A stretch of DNA of 64,000 bases from Favolaschia claudopus (GCA_037176885.1 JAWWNJ010000005.1:496001-560000), one strand, 5' to 3'; counted from the stretch's first letter, positions 20,731-32,790 are shown. Translations and numbers: made by a program. Notes: a model not told the origin generated them from the letters alone.

Positions 20731-23046
20731 TGGAATAACCGCCATATGGAATACCCTTGAGCCGTTCCCAACGATATTCCTTATGACAGACTTTACTGTA
20801 TACGATATACAAAGGTAATAAGCTACATGTACTTGAGTAAGTGCAAAAAAAAAAAAAATCAAATGATTGAGGGGTCAAGGAGCTCGTCAAGAGACACAAT
20901 CTCGCGAATGCAGTGTTCCTTGCGCAGCTTCTCCAGGGTATCCGAGAAAGACTTTTCGGCTTCTTTGAGGTGGTCTTTTGCAATCACGGGCGGCAGGGAG
21001 TTTGAAGTCGGAATGGAGAGTTTGGAGAAGTCAGGCATGAGGTCCTGAACTGCTTTTTCAGCTGCGACAACATCGTTTTCGGCGTCCATCACGGCTGTGA
21101 GAGCGGGATAAGGATTTCCCTCGGCTGGAATGTAGCCAGGGCCGAGAACAGCAGCCAAGTGTTTCTCGGCAGTCGGAAGCGACATTTCTTGGGTGGCAAA
21201 TTTAAGCACGATATCCCAAGCAGCGCGAAGCGGGGAGGCAGACAAACTTGAAGCACGAGGAGGTGGTGTCACGTCAACCATCTCAACATCTGAATTGGAA
21301 TCCTCATCCTCTTCGTCAGATTCGTCATCTGATGGTGCATCAGGGTCAACAAAAACATCATCCCACTCGTCGCTATCCTTCGGATAAATCTGGGTGTGTT
21401 TCCAGCAGTTTGCAATTGTTGATTGTGTCACCTCCGACCAGCATTTCGACAACAAACGCATGGCACTAAGAATGTCGATCTTGAAGGGAGCAGGATCATG
21501 GATCTTGTAGAGGTCGAGAGCACGAATTGCAAGAGAGTGTTGATATAGGGCCTTCAAACACCGGATAATTCCAGCATCACATGGCTGGACGTACGAGGTG
21601 AGATTGGGAGCAAAGAACACAACACGGACATTGGTTGGTTGATAGGAAATTTTGTGTCCAGAGAAATTGTCGGCGGTGAGAACGATAAATCTCTTCTGTC
21701 GTCTCATCTTGCCGTCCAGTTTACGAAGCCATCTAGGAAGGATCAGTGTAAGCAAGGCTTGTTTATCAATCAACCGGAATTTGACGCACTCTTCCCATAG
21801 AACACCCGTCATCCACGCCTTCTTGTTGGCACGATAATATAGAGCTGGGCGATTCGCGCAGGATTCTTGCCTCGAAAGACACATGGCTTCTGGTATTTCC
21901 CAATGAACATCAATTCCTCCCTCTCAGTCCTGGTTGAATTGAACGCAACAAGAACTGATATTCGAAACTTGTCCGGTTTTTGGCCACTGACAGGAGCGGC
22001 ACACAGGGTACGATCAGGCGGCGCAGAAGGAAAGAAGCTGGTCTTGTCGGCGTTCCAGACGTCCTCGGGGGAATATTCGGCCAGGATCCTCTTCATTCGA
22101 ACTCGTTCGGTGTCAACAGCTTTGAGATCGACAGATCCTGCTTCTCCGTGCCTATGTTGCTCTCGCAAATTGTTTCTGGAAATATGTCAATCAACGAATC
22201 AAAATCAATGACGACAAAACATACGCCTTCTTGAACGAGTCGAGCCAGCCGGTTCCTGTCAGGCATCGGTCTGCAGGAATGTTCATCTCTTTCTCAAACC
22301 GCTTCCATTTCTCTATCAACATTGGGCCCGTCACAGTCTGTCTTTTTTCCTCCATGTCCCGAGCCCACAATCCCAGTGCTTCATCCACCTCCGGGCACGC
22401 TTCAAGGACAGGGCGCTCGGGTCTGCGGAAACTGCCGCTCGAAGCTCCGCCTTGCGCTTGAGCTTTTTCGACAAGGCTGATTGCGTGAAGAGTAGCTTGC
22501 CACCGTCTTTATCTGGCCGAGAAGCAAAGTGAGCCACAATATCTTTTTGCCCCAGTGCCGGATTGTCGTCTGCGAAGTCGAAGACTTGGACCCAGTCGCT
22601 GTAGGTTAGGTCTTGCCGACGCTCAGCCTATGCAAGATGCGCTGCTGTCCGTGGACCATTCATTGGTTTGGGCCCCGGTTTTGCTGCATTTTTAGGACGG
22701 GCGGGGGGGGGGGGGGGGGGGGAGAGAAGGGTTTTTGTCCCGTTCGCGGATGGTACGGGATTTTTGGGACTGAATTATCGCCATAGTAGATGAGAGGAAA
22801 GGAAGAGTATGTGATAACAAAGCTACACAATAAACAATTGGCTCAACCTTCGTACTGCCACCAATTTCGGGCCACCTCAATCACTCAAAAAGGCAAACCA
22901 TATTGAATATTGCCTTTTTGGTTCACCCGCCGGATGGAATATCCTCCCCAAACCACGATTCCATATTCCAGATTGCGGTGAGTGGAATATTCGGTTGTCC
23001 CAAGCTGGGAAGTCCCTCAAACCGATTCCATATTGCGGTTATTCCA
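20731..23046. mobile_element. pogo/Fot1-type DNA transposon
   Basis: Terminal inverted repeats 'tggaataaccgccatatgg' (20731) and the reverse complement of 'ccatattgcggttattcca' (ending 23046) enclose a transposase relic. Inside the right end, 'ttccatatt'/'ggaatatt' motifs recur several times (22900-23040), as in subterminal transposase sites. TA is present just outside the left end, but the right flank is CA, so the expected TA duplication is not intact. A G-run of about 20 lies at 22698-22721. Confidence 0.8.
20859..22537 (-). pseudogene. pogo/Tigger-family DDE transposase, frameshifted
   Basis: From the N-terminus there is a Lys/Arg-rich start with FTQSALSKKLKRKAE (helix-turn-helix), then ALGLWARDMEEKRQTVTGPM and WLDSFKKA of a CENP-B-type DNA-binding domain. 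A 48-bp intron near 22175-22222 leads into the catalytic domain. The three catalytic Asp sites are visible: VWNADKTSFF, VLTADNFSGHK and QPCDAGIIRCLKALYQH. The C-terminus is acidic. The frame changes near 22390 (ARR to EVDEALG) and near 21845 (an extra AT between AQLY and YRANKKAWMTG). At least two repairs would be needed, so the gene should be inactive. The family cuts and pastes DNA at TA. Confidence 0.85.
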
Positions 23047-23209
23047 CATGACAATATTCCATACTAAAGATTGTACTGTACCATGATGATAATAATTGAA
23101 ATTCTGCCTTAATCAACGAGTCATACTTCCAACAAGTGGCCCTCAATGATTTCCACTCACACCAGACTACCCACAGTTGGGCTTTCTACAGAATACTACA
23201 GAGACTTTG

Positions 23210-25059
23210 TGTTATATCTGTGCCGGAGAGAAGGAAGAAGGAAGAGGGAGAGAGGAGAGAGGAGGTAGGTTCCGGTTCGAGACAGAAGGGAGGAATAGAC
23301 AAGATGCCGAAGTGGAATCCGGGCGAGGTCGAACCCAGAACTAAGGATATCAAAACCACTACACCACAGGTAGAATCAGGGTGAGTGGGGACTGTCAACC
23401 TACACCAAAGGAACACAAGGAGGGGAGACAACAAAGGCGGCTAGAACCCGCGGGCTGGTGGAAACCGATTCGCAATAAGACCAAGTCAGAACTTGGCCGG
23501 GCCGGAGCAAAGCCGGACGAAGGAGGTCACGTGATCGGGCCGGACGAAGGTCCGGGCGAGTCGGAGGAGCCGGGCGAGTGGGGCAAGCTAGAACGAAGTA
23601 CGGGAGGCTTGCCCGAAAGCCAAGGGATGAGCAAGGGTCGAGGTCGAGGCTCGAAAAAGTCGAGCAAGTCCAGGGGAGCAAAGGAGGCTTGGCCGAAGGC
23701 GTGGGATCGAGCTAGACGAAAGGTCGGCCAAGGCTATAAGAAGCCGGACGAGTTCAGACGAGGATAAGAGAGGTATCCGAACACAAGACCAAGAGTTGTT
23801 GTCAAAGAGGATAAGTCCGGACGGGAGAGAGATGTGCGGGAGGAGATCCGGACAGTGCAGCAGAAACAAACGTTAATTATCAAACTAAGGAATACAAGCG
23901 GGAGACTCTACGTATTTAAAGTAAGTGCGGAGATATATCCAAATGAAGTCAGAAGTATGTACAAGACAATAAGAACAATAAGTAAGAAGTGCGGTACTGT
24001 AGTAAGAACAATAAGGCAAGAGATAAGTACCGGACGAGAACAATAAAGACAATAAGAAAGAAGCATAGTCATATGATGCATACCAATGATGCCGGGGGAA
24101 CATAGATGACATAATGTTGAGTCCGGAGGAGGACTGCAGAGTTCAATGCAAGGCATCTCACGTCCGAGCGAACCAAGGGTGAGGATGCGAGTCCGCAAGG
24201 ATGTAGTATGGCCGGATAAGGGAATTGATCGGATCACCGGCCGGGACGGGAGAGCCGGGCCGGACGGATGGCCGGGCGAACACGTCGGACATGCGGGGAA
24301 CTCGAGGATGAACAGGAATGGATCCGAGGGAGGTAGAAGTGAATCCGGATGAACCTTGGGTGTGCCTCGTCTAATGTCTCGGCTGAGTAGATGTCATCAG
24401 CATGAGAGAATAGGAGGAGTAGCTGGATGAACGGGATAACCAAGTCGGATGACTTCCACGAGAATCCAGGCGAAGCGGGATGAATCGGAAACATAGATTG
24501 GGATGCGAGAGGACTCCATAGGGGGATCGGGATGAACAGAGGAGGACCAGGAGGAAGTCCGCAATGCTCCGGCCGGACGAGTGGCTGTGCAGGCCGGAGC
24601 ATCGACAAGTAATGCAGGAAGGTACATCGGCGAAGTCCGAGATCCATGTGAGCCCAAGGTGATGCGGGGGATGAATGGGAAGGATAGGATCATATGTGGG
24701 AGGACTGGTATGAGCGGATGGGAACCAAGGTAAGTATGCATTGCTCCGGCATCATAAGTGATGGATCAGGCCGCAGCATTGATGAGGGATGCGGAAGGGT
24801 CCAACGGATAAGTCAAGTCAAGCATCGGTATGAATCCGAGTGAGGGAAGGTGGATAGGAATCATAGGATCGGTTGGGTGAGGACTCCGTAAGGAGATCAG
24901 CATAGGGAACTGGGATATAGCTTATCTTGCTCCGGCAGCATTGATGGCTGGCAAGCCGGAGCAAGGATGAGGGTGCTGACGGGTCCTGGGAAGAAGTCGA
25001 AGATCCGGATGAATCCAAATGAGGGGTAGACTGGCAGGGTGTTGTGCACAGGCATAACA
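23210..25059 (+). mobile_element. Solo LTR, family C (1.85 kb) with CTTTG duplication
   Basis: It begins TGTTATATCTGTG and ends GGCATAACA, flanked on both sides by CTTTG (23205-23209 and 25060-25064). The inverted partner is 47481-50750. No gag or pol frame lies inside. The frames seen on both strands (for example 24818-25060) are conserved between copies only because the repeat is. It is a large solo LTR left by recombination, probably Ty3-type by its TGTTA...TAACA ends. Confidence 0.88.
23312..23372 (-). other. tRNA-like A-box/B-box module inside LTR C
   Basis: On the minus strand 'tggtgtagtgg' matches an RNA polymerase III A box and 'gggttcgacctc' approximates a B box about 35 bp later. 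The same module lies on the plus strand at 50599-50655 in the other copy. It is not a complete tRNA cloverleaf. Confidence 0.45.
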
Positions 25060-25064
25060 CTTTG

Positions 25065-28000
25065 GCCTCCTACATCAAACTACAGAGTTGTCGGGCTTTC
25101 CATACACAACTACAGAGTTGTCGTCTTTCTATACACAACTACAAAGAGCTACGTAAATCGGCCGAACCTACAGTTGGCTACCGCCTTCTACCGGCTCCTA
25201 CGGTCAAACCCAGGGATTGCTGATGCCCTCACTAAATCTCGCTTAAGAGGGGGGGCCAAATATTTATATTTGGTTGGCAGTTGACCTCGACCAGAAAAAT
25301 CAGTCTGTGTGATACCTTGGGAAAGCATTGAGCTGCAAAAACCCTCGGAATAGCTTTAGTCTTCAGCCTGAGGCTATATTACGCCTCATATCGATTTATC
25401 GGTCCAGATTCACGGCAACATCATCTACCAAACAAATAATAATATTTTGCCCCCCTTTTGATGCACGTGCGGTTGATAATGGGTCAGATCCAGAGATCAG
25501 AGGCTTCTTGGCACTCAATAATGGTTGTTTTCGAATCAACTTTGCAGAAATTGCCGTCTATCTTGTGCTGGGAACGAATAACGGCAGCCCATAAAAGGTT
25601 TATTCAACAGCCCGAGGAGTGTGTTAGCCCGCATCAGCCAAATTACATGACGGGAGGACGCCATCACGTGATGATTGCATCATTTTCCGCCTAACTTTTG
25701 TCTCTTCGGAGATTTTGTGCGTCAATATTGCTCTCAGTGTTACCCTCGAGTGGTCAATGCTGAGATTGTATTTGATGCACTCTCACTCAACTCAAACTCA
25801 TCCTGAAAAGTCCCCAGTGATATTCAAAACCCAAGACTTGGGCAGCACAATATCTCAAAGTTTCTTTAATATTGGGCATTGTAGAATTTCCCGGTCTCTC
25901 TCGCATGAAGATAAAAATAATTGTCTCCTTATCATCAGTTTATTAATCCTTTCCCAGGTGTAAGTATTGGTAAAACTCTAGAGATGGACTACATCAAATT
26001 GAAACCAAGATAAAACTAGTGGTAAAGGCATAAGGGAGAGAGCTTTGAACTCTGCAGTGAGAACCAAGCTCTGAAAATTAGAGTCTTTGGTGAGCTTGAC
26101 TTTTTCAGTTTCAATGACAAACAGATCAACAGTTGTTATTTCAACCAAATCTCCCTTAGGCTTCTTGTCCAGTTTCATATGTAACAAGTTTATGCTTGTG
26201 TGAGTCGGTTTCTCCTCCTAGAACAGGGAGAAAGTTGTTGTCTCGAACCTTTGTTAATCAACCCAAAGTACTAGAACTTGAAGATTCAAGGCAACGAAGC
26301 ATTGAGTAACTGCATGAAGCATGCATTCAATTAAATCAGTTGTCACAATAATATCCTATTAAATCTCTACTACTGGATAGCATATCTTATTGAGAGAGCT
26401 GTGGGCAAAGGCGCCAAATGCGCGAAATTGAACGGGCCACAACCACAGCACTCATATTTGCAGCGGAAGATTCGTCTGGAACAATTCCGTGAGGCAGTGT
26501 TGATCAGATGATGGTCAACCTTATTTGGAATATTCGCTATTACCTTGCTATTGGCCCACATCACAAGTAATTATTGGTCCGTGATATGCCAGTCCAATAG
26601 GAAAGATGCTGACAATCTTTCGGCAGAGCGCAATCATTATGTTCTGCTGAAAGACCATTTTTTATTTGATGTGAAGTGAAAACAATAACAATCCCACCTG
26701 CGTGCTATTCATTTTTATATAAGTTGGCATAACAGATGGATTGGTTCGTTACAGCGAAGCAGAATACTTGTAACCTTATTTGAAATTGTCTTGATTTCAG
26801 CGGGTGACAATATTTTTTATGTCATTGAGGAAAGATGTGCAAAGGATTTCCGATCGTGAAAGCATGTTTCAATTCAATTCCCGACACTGCAGTGCTTTAA
26901 TACAGGTAAGCCGAGCTTTAGAATCCGCCCGCCAAGATGCCGCTGATAAGCAGGCTATTGGGCTAGTAGTGGAATGTGCGCAGGAATTTACGCATTTTAC
27001 TAACTAAGCACCTACCTACCAAGCTCCGGACCTTAACTAGCAATACCTGGACGTATCGCGAGGAAATCACCAGACCGAGCGACGTACCTCAAGTAAAGCT
27101 GTTTGGACTCTGCTAAGAGTATAAAGCCTCTTGGGTCCTCAAGTTGTCTAAATACCACAAAAAAAGGACTTAACAATGACCGTCCCACCCACTACATACT
27201 CTAGCTAGACATACGGGCTGCTTGGCTAAATGATCTGATCAACGGAAGCACCACAATCAGGGCAGCTGGCTAAGGCATCACTCCAAGGCGCTTACGGAAC
27301 AACCGTTGTCAACTAGCCACATCAGCGGATCACTGGATCTATCTCAGGGAACACAAGCCGGACTCTAGATAGTGTTCCAGGTCCCGTCCTTGGCCTGAAC
27401 ATAGGAAATATGGGTATCTAAATGACCGTTAGATACTCAGCTTTCTGTTTCTGCAACAAGCCAGGCAAAGGCTTAAGAAAGGAACCCAGAACCAAGGAAC
27501 CTCTTAGAGAGTGGACGTATTTGATCGTGGTTGTGAAACGATCGGAAACCAGGGATGAAGGAGAGGATCATAATTTATCTGAATGCCTATTGGACAGTGT
27601 ATTAAATAGACCATGGACAGTTGCACAGTAATCAGGAAATAGTAAGCCAGAATGTACAGTATATAAGGCCAGTGGTAGAAGGTGTTCAGTACTGGATTCC
27701 TAACCTAGCTAGGGCGTGTCAGTTTAACTGACGTGCGACCCAATAAAGGCAGAGATCTGGGCCCTGACATCCTATATCATCTCTATACCAAGAGCTCTGT
27801 TTAGTGTTTTGTACAAGTTTTTCAATCTACTCACGCCCACTCTTAGTGTGAATTTGGACTTAAGGCCGTCTGTGTGGTATCAGCGGTATTGGAATTGGAT
27901 TTTGTGTGAACTTTGTGTTAGCTGTGTGGTATCAGCTTAACTGGACTTGGAATTGGACTTGGCCTGGCTGTGTTGTATCAGCTAAACATCCGACTTGAGC

Positions 28001-28250
28001 ACTCGTTTGGCTTTCGGTCAAAAGAGGACTCGATTCTATCTAGCTCTCTACCGTATCTAGCACTAGTTAAAAGGTTTCTATCTTAGGCTCCCTTCGATCA
28101 TCTTAAACAAGTGATCAAACGAGCTGTACTCGGCGTAGTTATAGTACCATTACAAGGGGGAAAGTAGTTAGGATTGGGTTTGTTGGTTTATTAGTGGTTG
28201 AAAGCTAAATAGGCCTTCCGGGTTAATCCACAAACTAACTAGTACTTGCT
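25065..28250. other. AT-rich repeat debris without a supported gene
   Basis: Near 25072-25150 a short unit containing the hairpin 'caactacagagttg' is repeated about three times. Small frames at 25978-26187 and 26370-26564 match nothing. From about 27650 to 27745 there is a TATA-like 'gtatataagg' and an 'aataaa', as in an LTR. Downstream, 'tgtggtatcagc' occurs at about 27874 and 27925, and with one change ('tgttgtatcagc') at about 27970. I cannot define element ends. Confidence 0.35.
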
Positions 28251-29594
28251 GTACTAGACCGCGTGCAAGTGTTTCACTGTGCGCAAAGCATGCTGCTGAT
28301 TACTATGGTTAAGGTAATTTTGATTCTGTTCCTCACCGCCCACCGCTACATCGTGCCCAACTCTGCAGCAGCAGCGTGCCCGACAGGTATCTGACCACGT
28401 TGGTCTATCCAGCCAATCCAGGATTGAGCCGGGCGCTGAAGCACCAGTGAAGCAGGGTCGATCCACAGAAGCGTAGCGAGTGCGGGGCATGAGGCAGGCG
28501 GTCCGCTTCTTTCGCGACATACGGATTTGGACATGTCAGCGCTCTTGAAGTGTCTTATTTACGGGGCGCATCAGGATGTGTCTGCGGTCTAGACCCTGAC
28601 GTCCCAAATAGAAGTTCAGAACCTTACGACAGCGTGGGACTCTTTGTGCCCGCTTTGCTGGCGCACAGAAGTGGATTAAGCCAAACATGAGCTCCTTGAA
28701 AGCTCCAGCCATCTTGCAGTAGGAATGAAGAGCCTCGATGTTGAATTTCTTTGGTCGTCCAAACATATCCAGAAATGGTTTGTGGCTCAGGAGGACCTTA
28801 ATGATCCGATCCAGAGACTCCAAGTCGTGCAGGGCAAAACCGTTGCCATCAGATGTGTTCTGTGGGTTGTCTTTCACCACCTTCCTGAGTGTATCCCAGT
28901 CCCATTGGTCGAACAGAAGCTTGGTGCGGAGCATCTCCTCAGCTTCAGCCCAAAGCTTGTGCAAGGAGTTGATCCATCGAGTGACAGACAATTTAATGGA
29001 GTCAAACTGGAATTCCGGCTCGCGTGGTTTGAAAAAAAAAAAAAAAAAGGACGCGAGCCACGCTGACGAGGTTCTTGACCACGGACCATCCCAAACTTTG
29101 ATAATAACGGATCCTCGCAAACGCTGATATTTGCGAGGGATCAAACCACCTCGATAGGTAGTCCAGGCAGCTTGAAATGAGTGAGCAGAGGATTTTCTAA
29201 CACTGTTGATAGTTACGCACTTTCCGACATCATTGAAATCAAGAGCGTCTTTCAAAAGGCACAGCAGTATTCCATACTGAACTGCAGACAGCTTGGGCGT
29301 CACACAGAGCCTTCTGCACGGTCCCATCAGAGTGGAGATTGAGCGCGAATAGGAATCCCTCCATAACAGCATGGAAGCGGAGCCCAGGAGTGGAATCAAT
29401 CTCAGTGAAAGCTGCCATGAGAAAGGCTTGGAATAATTTGATGAGGCCCGAGGTGGGTGTATTGGTTTTGAGCGCGTCCACTAATTTCAGTGCTGCCTAG
29501 ATCTGATTTTCTGCGAGACAGACCGGAATCCGTACTGACGGCGGTGTTCATCAGTGTCGAGTTCTTCATCCCCCATTGCAGCATGCTCAGAATC

Positions 29595-29770
29595 GCCACT
29601 ATCGTCACTGTCCTCCTCCTCGCCATCGTTGTTGTCCTCGTCGCCGTCGCCGCCGTCCTTGTCCTTGTCCTCATCATCATCATCGTTGTTGTCCTCCTCC
29701 TCCTCGTCATTGTCCTCCCCCCTCCCCCTTGTCGTCGTTCTCGTTCTCGTTGTCGCTCCCGTTCTCTCCT
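29595..29770 (-). repeat. Acidic low-complexity (GAN/GAC-rich) tract
   Basis: Runs of GAA/GAT/GAC codons on the minus strand encode Asp/Glu-rich sequence within the OrsD-like relic. Val/Leu- and Ser-rich plus-strand frames over the same bases are shadows. Confidence 0.85.
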
Positions 29771-30515
29771 CCTCATCTTCCTCATTGTCATAAATCTCTC
29801 CAATTTGATGCCTAGCGTCTGATATATCCTCGCTCTCAGACATATTCACGCCCTCGACAATCTCCTTCATATCCTTCACAAAATTCCAATCACCCTTGAT
29901 TTTCGAGAAAGTTGGATTTTTGAGCTTCTCGCGTCTGGCTACGTGGATGAGAAAATAGACAAATTTTCTCAATATGTAAGCGTATTTTATTTCCGAAATT
30001 TGCTTCTTGAACCGTTGTGAATTCTTTCTTACGGCTTAAATGAAGAAAGATTACCACATGTAACCATTCATAAAGAGAAAGAAATGCTCACCCAACTTTT
30101 CAATGCAGCAGATGCATGGGGTCAATGCCTTCCATTTTCGTTCTTGGGCAATCGAAAGCAGTTTCCGCATTGGATCTCTGGCGCCAGAAATTGCGACTAA
30201 GCCGACAGTATCAGACACCGAGTATTCCGCTGCATGCTGATTCCGCCGTGATTTTGAATCGAAAAGATTTGTTGCCGCCCGTTCGTCTGGGTTATAGGCA
30301 GACTTCGGGAACAACTTGGCTAGGATGGAGGGGTCGGAGCGCAAATCGTTGCTCCAGTCAATCCAGGACGACTCCGGATCCACGTTGGTAAGGAGAGGGT
30401 CGACCTGGAAGCAGCCTGTAGTCTGTTTTCCTCTTCCAAAACGATGCAGGACACAATCCTCCGCACGCATAATAAGGTGATTGTGCTTTCAGGTCTGCCC
30501 TTTAGGACATACATA

Positions 30516-30685
30516 CTGTAGCGCTCTGTATGACTGAAACCAATTTTGGACCGTTACAGGCTGAAACAGCTGAAACAGCTTACAAATCACCCTTTTAAGA
30601 AAGGTGACTTACCATATATGGGTGATTTGTCATCAGAAACAGGCCTCCGTTACGTGTTACGTTTCAGTCATACAGAAGGCTACAG
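30516..30685. mobile_element. 170-bp MITE with TA duplication
   Basis: The termini CTGTAGCGCTCTGTATGACT and, inverted, CTGTAGCCTTCTGTATGACT form repeats of about 25 bp that differ at two positions. TA flanks both ends (30514-30515 and 30686-30687). An inner palindrome ('caaatcaccc'/'gggtgatttg') fills the middle. Removing it restores the reading frame of the surrounding OrsD-like relic, so it inserted into a gene. The TA target suggests a Tc1/mariner or pogo-type transposase. Confidence 0.9.
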
Positions 30686-31081
30686 TAGGTGCAGCTCAGA
30701 GCGGAGCAACACAAGCCTTCAACATTCATTAAGTAAGGAATTGGTTTGATGCGAGGTGGCAGGCATGCCAGATGTAAAAGGAGAGGGTGGCCGTCGTCAA
30801 TGAATTTGGTGAATTGTTTCTTGAAATCTTTTTGTATGAGTTTCCCAAAGAGGCAAGGTTTCTCATGATGCCGTGAGCAGTGCTTGAGCACAGAAGCTTC
30901 GTTCATGTTGTTGCTGATGAAGGTTTCCTGACAGCCAAGACAAACAATGGAACCTATTTCCGGCAAATAAGCGCAATTTACAGCTTTGAGGCAAGGAGGT
31001 TGTATGAAACACGTCGAAGCTCGCTGTTAGGGCGAGAGTACACCTAAAGGCAGATATTTCAGTCGAACAACAGTTTCCTCA

Positions 31082-31354
31082 ATGTCAAACACTGACGAGA
31101 CATTGGGACCGGGAACTGTGTCGCACAAACGAGTGGAAGAGACAAGAAAGACTTCGGGCCGTAAGTCCGAAATGACAGGTGTTAATAACCCGTGTCACTC
31201 CGCTGCGGATCAAAACCCTTCTCTCACTCTCTCCATCTCTGTTGATTCTCCGAAAGCTGCGCTACCTGGCACTTCACGTGCTGGATACTCAGACGAGTCT
31301 GGTTTTGCGCTAGATCATTGTGAGTTATTTCCGTTTGATTGTTCAAAACACTGA
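31082..31354 (+). other. Open frame of unknown status (90 aa)
   Basis: The Ser/Thr-rich frame MSNTDETLGPGTVSHKRVEE has a plausible start and could be the first exon of the Ulp1-like relic downstream. No domain is visible, and it is reported only as a candidate. Confidence 0.2.
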
Positions 31355-31791
31355 CGCTGATTGCCTGAGTTAAAAGCTTTAAATCTTCCAGTTCTTAGAG
31401 CCAAGACTATGCCCATTGGATGAATTGCACGGTGCGCGGGTATTCAAGTGGTGGATTTGCTTTCAATTAAATCAATTTCTCCCTCTCACTTTCGTTTGTT
31501 CGTTACAAGTATCACTCACTCCAGAAAAAAACAAATTTCCACCTTGTAGAATGAATGGCTTGCAGAAAATATAAGATTCAACGCAGTAGAAAATTTCCCC
31601 AAAAATACTGTAGAAAGCAAAAGATTCAGTGTACATTCCGAAAATGTATTTAAAGAGGCAGGTTGTTTATCGGATTTTGGTCTGATCAGTGCATCAGCCA
31701 GTTGACAAAAATCTTGTCAGTGGCTGTTCCAATTTTGCACAGCATATGACCATTCTGAAGGGCTCATTAACGATCACCCGGCCATCACAGT

Positions 31792-32650
31792 GTGACCGTG
31801 ACCTGCCAAGTTTTTTTTCGTGCGCTGTCACTACTAGCCCCCATGCCTCAAAATCTTGACCATCCACTCAATATCCCAAAGGCTTTGGTGCAAAAGCTGT
31901 TGCTGACTACAGAGGTTCCAGCTTCTAGCACACAAAATACCGCTCCGGCACTCGTTTGCCGTGCTGGGCAAAGAACCTCCTCAATACCTCTCGAAGAAAT
32001 CACCTACCTGCCGAGATCGACCCCTCTAGCCTCCAAACACCAGTAATTCAGAGCCTGATCCTTGCTATTCAAAAGTCTTCTGGAAGCCCTTACGCTTCTG
32101 TTCGTTGCTCACACATGGAGGGACACAGCAACACCAAGACCTATCCTGTCTGGGTGGTTAAATATTGGGCGGAGGTTCAAAGAATGATCAATGCTGCGAG
32201 GCTCTGGAGGGGGGCTTTCGAAGATCCAGGGCTTCTGCTGCCCGGTGAGCGGGATCCACTCCGTGAGTGGTTACTTGCCTTATCTTGGGATTCGAGACTT
32301 CGGGGCTTTGGAGACCCAGACATTGAAGGCCTGGCCAACCTCTGTGCATCAACCGCTTGGCTCAAGGCATCCCAGATTAACCAGGCACTGGAGTTGCAGT
32401 GATGACGTGGAACACTGCCGACGCAAGCTACAGGTCATTCCAAGCAATGACACACGGAACATCATTGAAGCTTCTAAAGGCGACAATTCTCTCTATACAC
32501 CTTGGGGTTGACTCTGCCCAGAATTCAGTACTCTTGCTAGCCACTGTCGCAAATGTTTGTGGCAACCATTGGGTCGCATTGGTTGTCTGCTTTCAATCAA
32601 AGACAGTCTATTACTTCGATTCTGTTGAACAGGCAAGCACAGAGGTCTGA
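31792..32650 (+). pseudogene. Ulp1-like cysteine protease (C48) relic
   Basis: Segments in order but in changing frames are YPVWVVKYWAEVQRMINAARLW, WLKASQINQALELQ, SDDVEHCRRKLQVIP and NHWVALVVCFQSKTVYYFDSVEQ. The last matches the His/Trp strand and 'DS' motif of Ulp1/SENP proteases (HW...DS). Frame changes occur near 31960, 32405 and 32510. The segment containing the Cys nucleophile is lost, because an LTR-like sequence begins at about 32626, directly after DSVEQ. Ulp1-like proteases of this style are common cargo of fungal DNA transposons. Confidence 0.6.
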
Positions 32651-32790
32651 AGTCAACAGTGAGAACTCTAGTAGATTGCAGTGTGAAGTAAATACTTGCC
32701 TGAAGTCAACAGTGAGAACTGAGGACTCAAGGCACTAGCTAGGCTGTATATAGGTAGAGGAACAAAGGGAATGCTACATATGGTAGATAA
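32626..32790 (+). repeat. LTR-like repeat D, plus copy (partner 40330-40492)
   Basis: It begins TGTTGAACAGGCAAGC. It contains two direct copies of 'gaagtcaacagtgagaact' and a TATA-like 'ctgtatataggt'. The reverse complement of 40492-40330 matches throughout. Both copies abut coding relics abruptly (Ulp1-like here, gene-pair relic at 40.5 kb), as expected of an inserted terminal repeat. Confidence 0.7.

Larger units (their letters stand above)
28254..30966 (-). pseudogene. OrsD/DUF3505-like protein relic split by a MITE
   Basis: The minus-strand segments run in order. The first is a zinc-finger-like start (30966: IVCLGCQETFISNN, then HCSRHH) and LPPRIKPIPYLMNVEGLCCS, resembling the 'PxPGLxVxxGxxC' signature of OrsD domains. 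A second piece after a MITE (30470: MRAEDCVLHRFGRGKQTTGCF) follows. An Asp/Glu-rich low-complexity block (29900-29600) and a long C-terminal half (29399-28536, with IKLSVTRWINSLHKLW and FNIEALHSYCKM) complete it. The frame from 28520 to 28254 (Ser/Arg-rich, WSDTCRAR) may be the tail. Across the MITE the two halves are in one frame, but one TGA remains. Other frame changes occur near 29480 and 30000. Such proteins form large families in mushrooms. Their function is unknown. Confidence 0.5.

Noticed and set aside
25072..25150. CRISPR-like array of short palindromic repeats
   Set aside because: Only about three irregular units in a eukaryotic repeat setting, no spacers and no cas genes.
29490..29822. 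Plus-strand Val/Leu- and Ser-rich frames, possible membrane protein
   Set aside because: They only reflect the acidic low-complexity tract coded on the other strand.
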